Origin: an uncultured Porticoccus sp.
GTDB taxonomy: Bacteria; Pseudomonadota; Gammaproteobacteria; Pseudomonadales; Porticoccaceae
Length of the DNA stretch: 7,818 nt
Reading direction: 5' to 3'
Assembly: GCA_950063125.1 (NCBI GenBank)
Contig: CATLZI010000095.1
Coordinates: 1-7,818, forward strand
Position numbers and translations under genes: made by a program. Positions 1 to 7,558 of the stretch are shown here, piece by piece. Positions within the stretch are counted from its first letter, which is position 1. Every line of letters begins with the position of its first letter. The notes beneath the pieces were generated by a model, which was not told where the DNA came from, made no database searches, and worked only from the letters and a program-made list of their open reading frames with translations.

Positions 1-514
1 CCGTTTCCACCCCCAGAATGCCACCGCCTTCGGCCAACTGATCCCCTGAGGCTGCCATAACTTCGATGACTTCAACCGCATCGGCACCGCCGATGTCTGG
101 CACCAGCACATCTTCTTCAGCAGCCGGACCTTTAGCTGCGGAAGGCTCAGCCTGTTTGTCAGGCTTGTCTACAGCTTCAGAGTCCTTTTCTACACCGTCA
201 GGGCTCTCATCTTTTTCTTCTGGCTGTGCAGCATCATCCTGTTTGTCGGAAGCAGCGGACTCTTCCGCTGCATCCGCTGTTTTCTCAATTTCGAGGATGG
301 GGGACCCTTCACTGACCTTGTCTCCCTCCTTCACCAACAGCTTTTTGACCTGACCCGCTTGAGGGCTCGGGACATCCATGGTGGCTTTATCGGACTCCAA
401 TACGATGAGGGATTGCTCCAGTGCCACGGTATCACCCACCGCAACACATAGCTCAATGACGTCGACCGTATCAGCGCCACCGAGATCAGGTACCAGGATT
501 GTTTCAGAAGTCAC
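1..514 (-). CDS. aceF: Pyruvate dehydrogenase complex E2, dihydrolipoamide acetyltransferase (5' part, cut by window edge)
   Basis: This is the N-terminal 171 codons of the E2 core subunit, which carries acetyl groups on lipoyl-lysine from E1 to CoA in the cytoplasm. I translated it by hand. The start is GTG at 514: an in-frame TAA lies two codons upstream, so no earlier start exists. The Shine-Dalgarno is weak (GAG about 9 bases upstream). Residues 1-77 form a first lipoyl domain, with the modified lysine K43 in the motif ESDKATMDVP. Residues about 79-134 form a charged linker with 19 Asp/Glu, 6 Lys, 13 Ala and 5 Pro by my count. A second lipoyl domain begins near residue 135 (VLVPDIGGAD) and is cut at VET, just before its expected DKA motif. 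The peripheral-subunit-binding and catalytic domains must lie outside the window. The gene sits 15 bases downstream of aceE. A 2-oxoglutarate or branched-chain E2 is unlikely given that AceE neighbour and the two lipoyl domains. Confidence 0.93.
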   Translation of the reverse strand, partial: MTSETILVPDLGGADTVDVIELCVAVGDTVALEQSLIVLESDKATMDVPSPQAGQVKKLLVKEGDKVSEGSPILEIEKTADAAEESAASDKQDDAAQPEEKDESPDGVEKDSEAVDKPDKQAEPSAAKGPAAEEDVLVPDIGGADAVEVIEVMAASGDQLAEGGGILGVET

Positions 515-529
515 AGTTTATTCTCGTTT

Positions 530-3178
530 TCAACAGCACAGTGGATTGGCTTTATCCGGATCAAGGCCGAACTCTTTAATGGCCTTGGTAACCAGGGATT
601 TTTCTATTTTTCCTTCGTCGGCCAGCGCGCCCAGCGCCGCCACCGCAATGAAATAACGGTCAATTTCGAAGAAATGGCGCAGCTTTTCACGACTGTCACT
701 GCGACCGAAGCCATCTGTACCCAACACATGGTAATTGCCAGGAATAAAGGCGCGAAGCTGCTCGGTATAGGTTTTGACATAGTCCGTAGCCACCACCACA
801 GGTCCTTTTCTGTCCTGCAATTGCGCAGTAATGTAAGGTATCTTCGGCTCGCTCTCGGGATGCATTCGATTCCAGCGTTGAGCCGCCTGCCCATCGCGCG
901 CCAGCTGATTGACGCTGGTCAGGCTCCAGATATCCGCTGCCACCTTGAATTTATTCCTGAGAATCTCCGCTGCCGCCCGGACTTCATTCAGGATTGCCCC
1001 GGCGCCCATCAGCTGAACCCTCAGCTTGGTATTCTTTCCCTCTTCCAACAGGTAGATTCCCTTGACGATACCCTCTTCAACCCCTTTTGGTATAGCAGGC
1101 TGTTCATAATTTTCGTTCATGGTGGTGATGTAATAGAAGCAGTTTTCCCGATCTTGATACATCGCCCTCAAGCCGTTCTGGATAATCACCACCAGCTCGT
1201 AGCCATAGGCCGGATCATAGGTTCGGCAGTTCGGCACGGTATTGGCCAGCAGGTGGCTGTGCCCATCCTGATGCTGCAGGCCCTCGCCATTCAACGTCGT
1301 TCGCCCCGAGGTCGCACCGATCAGGAATCCCCGGGCCTGCATATCGCCCGCAGCCCAGGCAAAGTCACCGATGCGCTGAAAACCAAACATGGAATAAAAC
1401 ACATAGAAAGGGATCATGGGGCAATCGTAATTGCTGTAGGCCGTCGCCAACGCAATCCACGCGGAAAATGCGCCGGCTTCGGTTATCCCCTCTTCAAGAA
1501 TCTGGCCGCGCTTGTCCTCCTTGTAGTACATGATCTGGTCGCGATCCTGGGGCACATACTTCTGGCCCGCCGAAGAGTAAATGCCCAATTGCCTGAACAT
1601 GCCCTCCATACCGAAGGTTCGCGCTTCATCGGGCACAATGGGTACAACCCGCTCGCCGATTTTTTTGTCCTTGACCAACATCCCAAGCTGTCGCACAAAG
1701 GTCATGGTGGTGGATACCTTGCGACCCCCCCTGCCCTCAAGCAACTTGTCAAAGTCCTCCAGAGCGGGTATCTCAAGTGATGTGAAATCTGCCCGCCGCG
1801 AGGGAACCGGGCCCCCCAGCGACTCGCGCCGCTTTTTCATATACATCATTTCAGGGCTGTCTTCAGGTGGCCGATAATAGGGCACCTTCTCCAGATCGTC
1901 ATCCGCAATCGGGATTCCGAAACGATCGCGGAAATGTTTGAGTCCCTCCAGATCAAGTTTCTTGATGGAGTGGGTATCATTGGACGCTTCACCCACGCCC
2001 ATCCCGTAACCTTTCACCGTTTTCGCCAGAATTACGGTGGGCTGGCCTTTGTGGGCCAGCGCCTCGGCATAGGCAGCATAAACCTTGTAGGGATCGTGTC
2101 CGCCGCGGTTCAGATACATAATGTCCCGGTCGCTGAGATCTTCAACCAATGACTTCAGCTCTGGATACGCCCCGAAAAAATGTTCCCGGGTATAGGCACC
2201 ACCATTGTGCTTGTAGTTCTGGTAATCGCCATCGCAGGTTTCATCCATCCGTTGCTGCAACAAGCCCGTCTGGTCTTTCTCAAACAATGGATCCCAGAGA
2301 CGGCCCCATACAACCTTGATGACGTTCCAGCCCGCTCCGCGAAAGACCCCTTCGAGCTCCTGAATGATCTTGCCATTACCGCGCACCGGCCCATCTAGAC
2401 GCTGTAAATTACAGTTCACTACAAAGATCAGGTTTTCCAGGTGCTCCCTGCCAGCAAGAGAAATGGCACCCAGGGTTTCCGGCTCGTCGCACTCGCCGTC
2501 GCCGAGGAATGCCCACACCTTTCGATCAGCTCGCGGAGACATGCCACGCGCCGACATGTAGCGCATCACATGCGCCTGGTATATCGCTTGCAGGGGACCC
2601 AGCCCCATGGAAACGGTGGGAAATTGCCAATAATCAGGCATCAGCCAAGGATGAGGGTATGAGGAGAGCCCTTTCCCATCCACTTCTCGTCGGAAATTAT
2701 CCAGGGCATCTTCGTCGAAACGCCCTTCGAGATAAGAGCGGGCATAAATTCCCGGCGCACTGTGACCCTGAAAATAGATCAGGTCGCCCTGCTCTTCGCC
2801 CTCGTTGCCCCGAAAAAAATAATTAAAGCCAATATCGTAAAGCGTGGCCGACGAGGCGAAAGAGGCAATATGCCCTCCAATACCCTCATCAGGATTTTTG
2901 TTGGCCCTCATCACCATAGCCAGAGCATTCCAGCGGATGATCGAGCGAATCCGGCGCTCCATGAACAGGTCACCTGGCATGCGTTTTTCACGAATGACCG
3001 GGATCGTATTCCTGTAGGGGGTAACTACGGCGGGTGGCATGCCGACCCCGGTGGCAGTGGCTCGATCCAGTAGCTTCTGAAGCAGATAGGCTGCCCTCTC
3101 CGGGCCCTGAAACGTCAATACGGAATCCAGCGATTCGAGCCACTCCCGGGTTTCGACGGGATCCATATCGTCTTGCAT
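530..3178 (-). CDS. aceE: Pyruvate dehydrogenase E1 component, homodimeric type
   Basis: This is the thiamine-diphosphate-dependent E1 that decarboxylates pyruvate and reductively acetylates the lipoyl domains of AceF. Its 882 residues match the usual length (E. coli about 887) and it looks complete from MQDDMDPVET to the DPDKANPLCC end. The thiamine-diphosphate motif is visible as GDGE (226-229) through NCNLQ (255-259). Counterparts of E. coli active-site residues appear at H103 (GGHIASF), H139 (FQGHSAPG), H403, E567 (EEGITEAG) and the H636/H640/H642 cluster (LQHQDGHSH). YPHPWLMP and QFPTVSMGLG are typical of this homodimeric family and not of the alpha/beta E1 type. The ATG at 3178 has AAAGG at 3191-3187, eight bases upstream; Met5 is a less likely start. 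It is the first gene of the aceE-aceF unit and follows a 229-base AT-rich spacer that probably holds its promoter. No frameshift or missing key residue was seen. Confidence 0.98.
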   Translation of the reverse strand: MQDDMDPVETREWLESLDSVLTFQGPERAAYLLQKLLDRATATGVGMPPAVVTPYRNTIPVIREKRMPGDLFMERRIRSIIRWNALAMVMRANKNPDEGIGGHIASFASSATLYDIGFNYFFRGNEGEEQGDLIYFQGHSAPGIYARSYLEGRFDEDALDNFRREVDGKGLSSYPHPWLMPDYWQFPTVSMGLGPLQAIYQAHVMRYMSARGMSPRADRKVWAFLGDGECDEPETLGAISLAGREHLENLIFVVNCNLQRLDGPVRGNGKIIQELEGVFRGAGWNVIKVVWGRLWDPLFEKDQTGLLQQRMDETCDGDYQNYKHNGGAYTREHFFGAYPELKSLVEDLSDRDIMYLNRGGHDPYKVYAAYAEALAHKGQPTVILAKTVKGYGMGVGEASNDTHSIKKLDLEGLKHFRDRFGIPIADDDLEKVPYYRPPEDSPEMMYMKKRRESLGGPVPSRRADFTSLEIPALEDFDKLLEGRGGRKVSTTMTFVRQLGMLVKDKKIGERVVPIVPDEARTFGMEGMFRQLGIYSSAGQKYVPQDRDQIMYYKEDKRGQILEEGITEAGAFSAWIALATAYSNYDCPMIPFYVFYSMFGFQRIGDFAWAAGDMQARGFLIGATSGRTTLNGEGLQHQDGHSHLLANTVPNCRTYDPAYGYELVVIIQNGLRAMYQDRENCFYYITTMNENYEQPAIPKGVEEGIVKGIYLLEEGKNTKLRVQLMGAGAILNEVRAAAEILRNKFKVAADIWSLTSVNQLARDGQAAQRWNRMHPESEPKIPYITAQLQDRKGPVVVATDYVKTYTEQLRAFIPGNYHVLGTDGFGRSDSREKLRHFFEIDRYFIAVAALGALADEGKIEKSLVTKAIKEFGLDPDKANPLCC

Positions 3179-3270
3179 GATCGATACCTTTCTTTTTTAT
3201 GGTGACTGGCAACTTGATCAGTCGGGCAACCAAAAACACCGTTAACCTGACGATTCAAGCCATTTCGTGT

Positions 3271-3299
3271 AGTTTATCTACCAAAAAATACTTATTCAA
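3271..3299 (-). promoter_or_regulatory. Candidate sigma-70 promoter for aceE-aceF
   Basis: On the minus strand TTGAAT (3299-3294) and TAAACT (3276-3271) are separated by 17 bases. Each hexamer matches 4 of 6 consensus positions. The spacing is ideal and the upstream DNA is A/T-tract rich. It would give a leader of roughly 85 bases before the aceE ATG. Matches of this quality arise by chance in AT-rich DNA, so this is only a candidate. Confidence 0.3.
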
Positions 3300-3355
3300 C
3301 CGCAGAAACAAAAGGTGCTTATAAATATATTTTTCTAAAAACATAATAACTACAT

Positions 3356-3381
3356 GAAAAATAACATTTATTATTAATGTT
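3356..3381 (-). terminator. Weak candidate terminator of the perM-protease transcript
   Basis: On the minus strand AACATT (3381-3376) and AATGTT (3368-3363) form a 6-bp stem with a 7-base loop. A tract reading ATTTTTC (3362-3356) follows directly. The position just after the protease stop codon is right for a terminator, but the stem is almost entirely A-T and would be unstable alone. It may work with the adjoining GC-capped hairpin at 3384-3422, or it may be a chance pattern in AT-rich DNA. Confidence 0.3.
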
Positions 3382-3383
3382 TT

Positions 3384-3422
3384 CCCGAAAAACAATAAAT
3401 AGTTTTATTACATTTTTTCGGG
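3384..3422 (-). repeat. Imperfect inverted repeat spanning the protease stop codon
   Basis: Outer arms CCCGAAAAA (3384-3392) and TTTTTCGGG (3414-3422) are perfectly complementary over 9 bp. Inside them AATAAA (3394-3399) and TTTATT (3404-3409) add 6 bp around a 4-base loop. One unpaired base lies on one side and four on the other. The TAA stop of the M16 protease (3410-3408) lies within the structure. In the minus-strand RNA the 3' arm is followed by AAAACATT, not a U-run, so it is not a textbook intrinsic terminator. It could protect the mRNA 3' end or act together with the next hairpin. Confidence 0.55.
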
Positions 3423-6236
3423 TAGCCGATAGACATCCCGCTCTTTAGCCAGCCCAGACCCTGACATAAAATCCCCTGCCGAAGTATCAACCTGCATTGA
3501 AAAACCAGCCGCGACAACGACGTTCCTATAGACCTCCAGCATTTGCGCATGTGTCAGATTCTGGACTTCTACGATCAATTGCTGGCGCATGTCAAACTGG
3601 TAATCCCTCAGGTCAATGCTAGTCCAGAATCGCCCGCTCTGCTCCGCGAGACTTTTCGGTTTCTCTGTCAGCCCTGTGAGGATAGAGGCGCGATGGCGCT
3701 CAAATTCCTCAGCCGGCATTGCCGCCAACTGCTCTGCATATGAATCGAGAAACTGATCAATAGCCTGCTCAAGCCGTGACAGAGGTGCCGATGGAGACTG
3801 CACAAGCAGCCCAAACCCCGGCACCCTCTCCAGGCCCTGATCAACAGCCGCAACAACATAGCCCAACTGCTGCTCGGTACGCAGTTCGTGAAAGAACGGA
3901 GATTTGATCAGTTGCCTCAGAAACATGAAGCGGGCGGCTTCCGCCACCGAGTCATCGCGACCCTGGTAGTAACGAAGAATCCCCGCATCCTTGTGCGGGA
4001 TGGACATGGGCGCATTAATTTTTTCCCCAGGCGCCACCCTGGCAATCCCCCTGGGCAACCAGTCAGCCGGATTGCCGGATGCCAGCTGCTCCGACAGTGA
4101 CTGCGCCAGCACTTTTACCTCTTCTACCTGCAGGTTGCCACTGGCCAACAATTCCAGCGAAGCACCGTTAAAAATCGTTTTCACATACTGCCTGAACGTG
4201 CTGAAATCAAGTTTCTCCAATTCATCGGCCAGTCGCGCTGGCTGCCATGCAGTGGTATTGAGCAACAGCCCGACTTCGCGCATCAGCTGGATATAAGGCG
4301 TATCCTGAGTGCTATTGCGCCACTTCCGAATCAGTTCCTGGCGCAGTAATTCGAGCCTCTCATCCGTCAGCTCAGTGGTCAGCAACGCTTCGACAACAGC
4401 TGCTGATAACACCGAGAGCTTGTCGTCAAAACCACTGATCATGAAGCCCAGCCCGTCTGGGCGGCGATTGATGCCATAGCGCAAGCCAGCCAGAGCCGCC
4501 TCATAACTGGTTTCATTCAATGAATACTCAACTGCCCGTAAATACAGATCCATCATTGCCGCATGACGCACCCCTTCTACTGCCGGTGTCTTGACTGCCA
4601 CATAAAGCTGCGCTTTGGGCACCCGATAAAAATGATCGGCGTAGTGCCACAACCGGTAATCTGGCTGCTTGACCAACAGCTCAGCCAATCCTGGTTCAGA
4701 GGCCTTATTTGGATGTTTCAGAGAAAAACGCTCGGGAATAAAGGGGTTTTTTCCAGGCAACGACAGGTCAGTGGTCGCCGCCACAGGCTGTATTTTCGGT
4801 AGCGGTTCAACTTTGTAGGGCACCTGATAGAGAGTCGTCGCTGCGTTGGTTTCAACTTCCGGTGCAGCCAATAACACCATGGCATTATCCGCTGTCATAC
4901 GGGAAGCCATATCGGCGATCAGCCCGGCATCATAAAGATCCATGCGGTAGGGCCCACGGAGCACTTCAGTGTAGGGGTATTGATGAAGGCGATTGGCCAG
5001 ACGACTCACCCTATGCACCGGGTCATCCTGCTCCATGTAACGAAACTGCATGTTTGCCAGCGCGCCCTGCTCGTCAAAACGCCACTGGGAAATCCCCTCA
5101 TCAGCAACCAGATCGATCTGGCGGAATACCAGTGACAGCACCTGTTCCCAGTTTGCGTAACCCTCCGGTGTCAAGCCAACCGTCACACTGAAACTGCTGC
5201 CGCTGGTATCGGAAATACCCTGGCCGGCCCGCAGGTTCTCGGCCCAGCCCCTGTTTTTCAACAGCCAAAGCAGACTGCCCTTACCCTCGTGACCGATCAG
5301 ATTGCCAAGATAGCCGAGCGGTTGTTCACGTTGATACTGATCCACTGCCGGCAGGGGAAAGGTGATGGACAACTCCCGCATCTCACGAACGGGTTGCACA
5401 GAGACCAGCTTCGGCGGCTCACCCGGTTCCAACAGTGGTTTGCCATGCTTTGGCTGCTGGCTGGCATGGTTGGGCACATTGGCAAAGCGGTCTCTGACCA
5501 TGGCTTCCAACTGATCCAGAGGCTGTGGCGCCAAAACCACGAGGGCCATCCGGTTGGCTGAATAGTGCGCCTTGTAAAAAGAGAGCAGGTCCTCGCGAAG
5601 CTGACCCTTTTCATCCGCCAGCGTATCCAGATTACCGACGCTGAATTTGGCTGCCGGGTGTGCCGGATTGACGACCTGGCTGTAGACATCCATCTGGCGG
5701 CGGTAATCATCTTTGATGCGGGCCTTGTACTCTGAATGCACTGCATTCTTTTCACGCTCTACATAATCTGCATTAAACAGTGGCGCGACAAAAAACCGTG
5801 AAAACCGGTCCAGAGCCGGCTCAAAATGCGCCGGATCAATATCAAAGAAATAGTTGGTGTGCTCGAACGACGTATAGGCATTGTGCTGCCCACCGTGCTG
5901 GCCGATGAATGCCTGATACTCGTCTGGCTCGGGGTATTTGTCCGTACCCAGAAACAGCATATGCTCAAGAAAATGTGCCAGCCCCTGACGTCGAACAGGG
6001 TCATGCGAACTGCCCACGAAGACATCCAGTGCCGCCGCCGCCTTGTCCGCATCGGGATCGGAGACAAGCAGGACCTGAAGCGTATTGGGCAATGTCAGAT
6101 GGCGGTAGACAGACTGATCATTTTCACTGCGGGCAATATCACTATCACTGGAGGACTGAGGCGAAAAAGAGGTCGCCTCACTGTAAGCTCCGGCAACACA
6201 AAACAGACAGACAAATACAACAACAAGTCTTTTCAT
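3408..6236 (-). CDS. Periplasmic M16A zinc metalloprotease, pitrilysin (protease III)-like
   Basis: This is a member of the insulinase/pitrilysin family, which degrades short polypeptides inside a closed chamber. Its 942 residues are close to E. coli pitrilysin (962). Residues 1-19 look like a Sec signal peptide: MKR, a hydrophobic core, then a likely cut near AYS/E. That places the enzyme in the periplasm; no lipobox was seen. The inverted zinc motif HxxEH is at H88-F-L-E91-H92, and REKNAVHSEY supplies E162 and the expected third ligand E169, all as in pitrilysin. Four M16 repeats fit roughly 48-185, 210-390, 400-680 and 690-890. The last carries FFHELRTEQQLGYVV (781-795), typical of the non-catalytic half. 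The single plausible ATG at 6236 has GGA about 5 bases upstream. It lies 23 bases downstream of the PerM-like gene, so the two are probably cotranscribed. I leave the symbol empty because the genomic context differs from E. coli ptrA (recC-ptrA-recB), so orthology is not established. Confidence 0.95.
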   Translation of the reverse strand: MKRLVVVFVCLFCVAGAYSEATSFSPQSSSDSDIARSENDQSVYRHLTLPNTLQVLLVSDPDADKAAAALDVFVGSSHDPVRRQGLAHFLEHMLFLGTDKYPEPDEYQAFIGQHGGQHNAYTSFEHTNYFFDIDPAHFEPALDRFSRFFVAPLFNADYVEREKNAVHSEYKARIKDDYRRQMDVYSQVVNPAHPAAKFSVGNLDTLADEKGQLREDLLSFYKAHYSANRMALVVLAPQPLDQLEAMVRDRFANVPNHASQQPKHGKPLLEPGEPPKLVSVQPVREMRELSITFPLPAVDQYQREQPLGYLGNLIGHEGKGSLLWLLKNRGWAENLRAGQGISDTSGSSFSVTVGLTPEGYANWEQVLSLVFRQIDLVADEGISQWRFDEQGALANMQFRYMEQDDPVHRVSRLANRLHQYPYTEVLRGPYRMDLYDAGLIADMASRMTADNAMVLLAAPEVETNAATTLYQVPYKVEPLPKIQPVAATTDLSLPGKNPFIPERFSLKHPNKASEPGLAELLVKQPDYRLWHYADHFYRVPKAQLYVAVKTPAVEGVRHAAMMDLYLRAVEYSLNETSYEAALAGLRYGINRRPDGLGFMISGFDDKLSVLSAAVVEALLTTELTDERLELLRQELIRKWRNSTQDTPYIQLMREVGLLLNTTAWQPARLADELEKLDFSTFRQYVKTIFNGASLELLASGNLQVEEVKVLAQSLSEQLASGNPADWLPRGIARVAPGEKINAPMSIPHKDAGILRYYQGRDDSVAEAARFMFLRQLIKSPFFHELRTEQQLGYVVAAVDQGLERVPGFGLLVQSPSAPLSRLEQAIDQFLDSYAEQLAAMPAEEFERHRASILTGLTEKPKSLAEQSGRFWTSIDLRDYQFDMRQQLIVEVQNLTHAQMLEVYRNVVVAAGFSMQVDTSAGDFMSGSGLAKERDVYRLPEKM

Positions 6237-6259
6237 GGAATTCCATCTTATGGGTAAAG

Positions 6260-7330
6260 TTACTCCGACAACGGGTTCGGCAAATCAGTTCGCGGCCAGG
6301 CGTTATAAAGCGCCTTGACCAGCGTGGCGAGGGGAATGGCAAAAAACACCCCCCAGAAACCCCACAGGCCGCCAAACACCAGGACCGCGAGGATAATCGC
6401 AATGGGATGAAGGTTAACAGCTTCCGAAAACAGTAGTGGCACCAACACATTACCATCCAGCGCCTGAATAATCCCGTAACCCACCATCAGCCAGAGCAGT
6501 TCCGAGCCAAACCCCCACTGAAAGTAACCCACGGCGGCGATTGGAAAAGTGACGATCATCGCTCCGATATAGGGTATCACTACTGACAATCCCACCAGGA
6601 GTCCCAGCAGAGCAGCATATTGCAATCCCATAAAAAGAAAAAAGACGTAGCTGACCAGCCCCACCACCAGTATTTCAATGGCTTTGCCACGCACATAATT
6701 GGCCATTTGCAGGTTCATTTCATGCCAGATCCGCCACATGACAGGCCGCTCCTGGGGCAGCATAGAGGCGAGCAGGTCCAACAGCTCCTCCTTGTCTTTC
6801 AGCATAAAAAATACCAGCAGCGGAACCAGTACCAGATAGACCATCATGATGACCAGGCTGGGAAAGGTACTGAAAGAAAAACTCACCAGTCGCTCTGCCA
6901 TACTCGCCACTTCCTTTGATGCCTGACCCAGCAACTCTTTCAGCTGGGACTCTGAAATGAGGTGCGGATACTCTTCGGGAAGCAACAGCAGGACACTTTG
7001 CCAGTGCCGTATCATGTCCGGAATTTCACTGGCAAGATTGGCGGCCTGACGTCCGATCAGGGGCAGAACGACGATCAGAATCGTGAGGAATACACCGACA
7101 AACAACAGGAATACCAGCACCACCGCAACCAGACGGGGTACTCTCCATCTAACCAGACGATTGACACCACCCTGGAGCAGAAAAGCAAAAATAATGGCTG
7201 CAACAAAAGGGGCCAGAATCTGGCCAAAGGTGACCATAACGACCAACGCAATCACCAGCATCAAAGCCAGCAATACCGCTTCTTCTTCACCAAAGTAGCG
7301 GTCGACCCAAGTGCCAAGCACTTTCCACAT
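6260..7330 (-). CDS. perM: AI-2E/PerM family inner-membrane protein
   Basis: This is a 356-residue polytopic membrane protein of the AI-2E transporter superfamily, about the size of E. coli PerM. Hydrophobic segments lie near residues 19-35, 38-55, 66-91, 155-176, 217-236, 240-271, 278-292 and 307-338. A more polar stretch at about 95-150 fits the family's large soluble loop. Family-like sequence includes VIPYIGAMIVTFPIA (251-265), ALDGNVLVPLLFSE (290-303) and GGLWGFWGVFFAIPLA (320-335). The ATG at 7330 has AGGA (7342-7339), eight bases upstream. The substrate of PerM-like proteins is not established; the AI-2E label is a family name, and autoinducer export should not be assumed. It is divergent from a BepA-like gene, as perM and bepA are in E. 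coli, and is followed after 23 bases by the M16 protease gene. The symbol rests on family resemblance plus this synteny. Confidence 0.88.
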   Translation of the reverse strand: MWKVLGTWVDRYFGEEEAVLLALMLVIALVVMVTFGQILAPFVAAIIFAFLLQGGVNRLVRWRVPRLVAVVLVFLLFVGVFLTILIVVLPLIGRQAANLASEIPDMIRHWQSVLLLLPEEYPHLISESQLKELLGQASKEVASMAERLVSFSFSTFPSLVIMMVYLVLVPLLVFFMLKDKEELLDLLASMLPQERPVMWRIWHEMNLQMANYVRGKAIEILVVGLVSYVFFLFMGLQYAALLGLLVGLSVVIPYIGAMIVTFPIAAVGYFQWGFGSELLWLMVGYGIIQALDGNVLVPLLFSEAVNLHPIAIILAVLVFGGLWGFWGVFFAIPLATLVKALYNAWPRTDLPNPLSE

Positions 7331-7387
7331 AGCATTTTTCCTGTCGGGGCAATTAAAAAATTACAAAAATCAGATTACGAAATCATT

Positions 7388-7408
7388 ACCAGTGCATCAA
7401 GGACTGGT
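7388..7408. repeat. Dyad symmetry, ACCAGT-9-ACTGGT
   Basis: A perfect 6-bp inverted repeat, ACCAGT (7388-7393) and ACTGGT (7403-7408), is separated by 9 bases. It lies 58 bases upstream of the perM-like ATG and overlaps the weak candidate -35 of that gene. The centre-to-centre distance of 15 bases does not put the half-sites squarely on one helix face. It could be a regulator site or a short RNA hairpin; no known operator is recognised. Confidence 0.4.
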
Positions 7409-7555
7409 GAAACATCTGCGATGTGGTCGGTTTTTTCAGATGAAAACGCACGAATCCGCATGAATTAGGTCATAGAGTTGCGTTACTATCCAGAGAAATT
7501 GTCACCCTCTCACATATCACTTTCACGTATTAATGGATGTTCAAGCAGTGCACAC

Positions 7556-7558
7556 AGG
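7556..7558 (+). promoter_or_regulatory. Shine-Dalgarno supporting the bepA-like start at 7566
   Basis: AGG lies 7 bases before the ATG at 7566. The alternative in-frame ATG at 7533 is preceded by TTTCACGTATTA, which has no purine-rich ribosome binding site. Confidence 0.5.

Larger units (their letters stand above)
3179..3407. other. AT-rich intergenic spacer between the M16 protease gene and aceE
   Basis: This stretch has no convincing gene. By manual count only 21 of the 100 bases at 3301-3400 are G or C, far below the flanking genes. On the minus strand it is both the 3' flank of the protease gene and the upstream region of aceE. It holds a candidate promoter, two inverted repeats near the protease stop codon, and the aceE ribosome binding site. 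I looked for the E. coli PdhR operator pattern (TTGGT, three bases, ACCAA) and did not see it. Confidence 0.8.

Noticed and set aside
66..656. Two Ser/Ala-rich plus-strand open frames
   Set aside because: They are antisense to the aceF lipoyl domains and linker and the aceE 3' end. The Ser-rich composition is the complement of Glu/Asp/Ala codons in the aceF linker.
674..1780. 368-codon open frame on the plus strand, antisense to aceE
   Set aside because: It lies wholly inside the highly conserved aceE gene, its translation resembles no family I know, and long antisense frames are common opposite GC-biased coding sequence.
3186..3232. Repeated GGCAAC motifs and GACTG/CAGTC arms in the aceE leader
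   Set aside because: The arms are only 5 bp with a 10-base loop and no riboswitch-like architecture. I cannot separate this from chance.
3268..3283. GTAG-5-CTAC dyad near a TTTGGTAG stretch, considered as a PdhR-type site
   Set aside because: The arms are 4 bp and the sequence does not fit TTGGTnnnACCAA. It overlaps the candidate -10 but gives no specific support for an operator.
5826..6436. Plus-strand open frames of 143 and 175 codons opposite the protease start and perM end
   Set aside because: They are antisense to two well-supported genes, overlap each other in different frames, and have no recognisable domain.
7411..7438. Plus-strand hairpin ACATC-TGC-GATGT followed at a distance by a run of six T
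   Set aside because: It resembles a terminator, but no plus-strand gene reads into it, the stem is only 5 bp, and eight bases separate it from the T-run.
7390..7461. 24-codon minus-strand frame in the perM upstream region
   Set aside because: It has no clear ribosome binding site and no similarity to TusA or any small protein I recognise. A frame this short is expected by chance.
6962..7468. 168-codon plus-strand frame running from inside perM into the intergenic region
   Set aside because: It is mostly the Gln/Asn/His-rich antisense of hydrophobic perM codons. Nothing in the intergenic tail looks like coding sequence.
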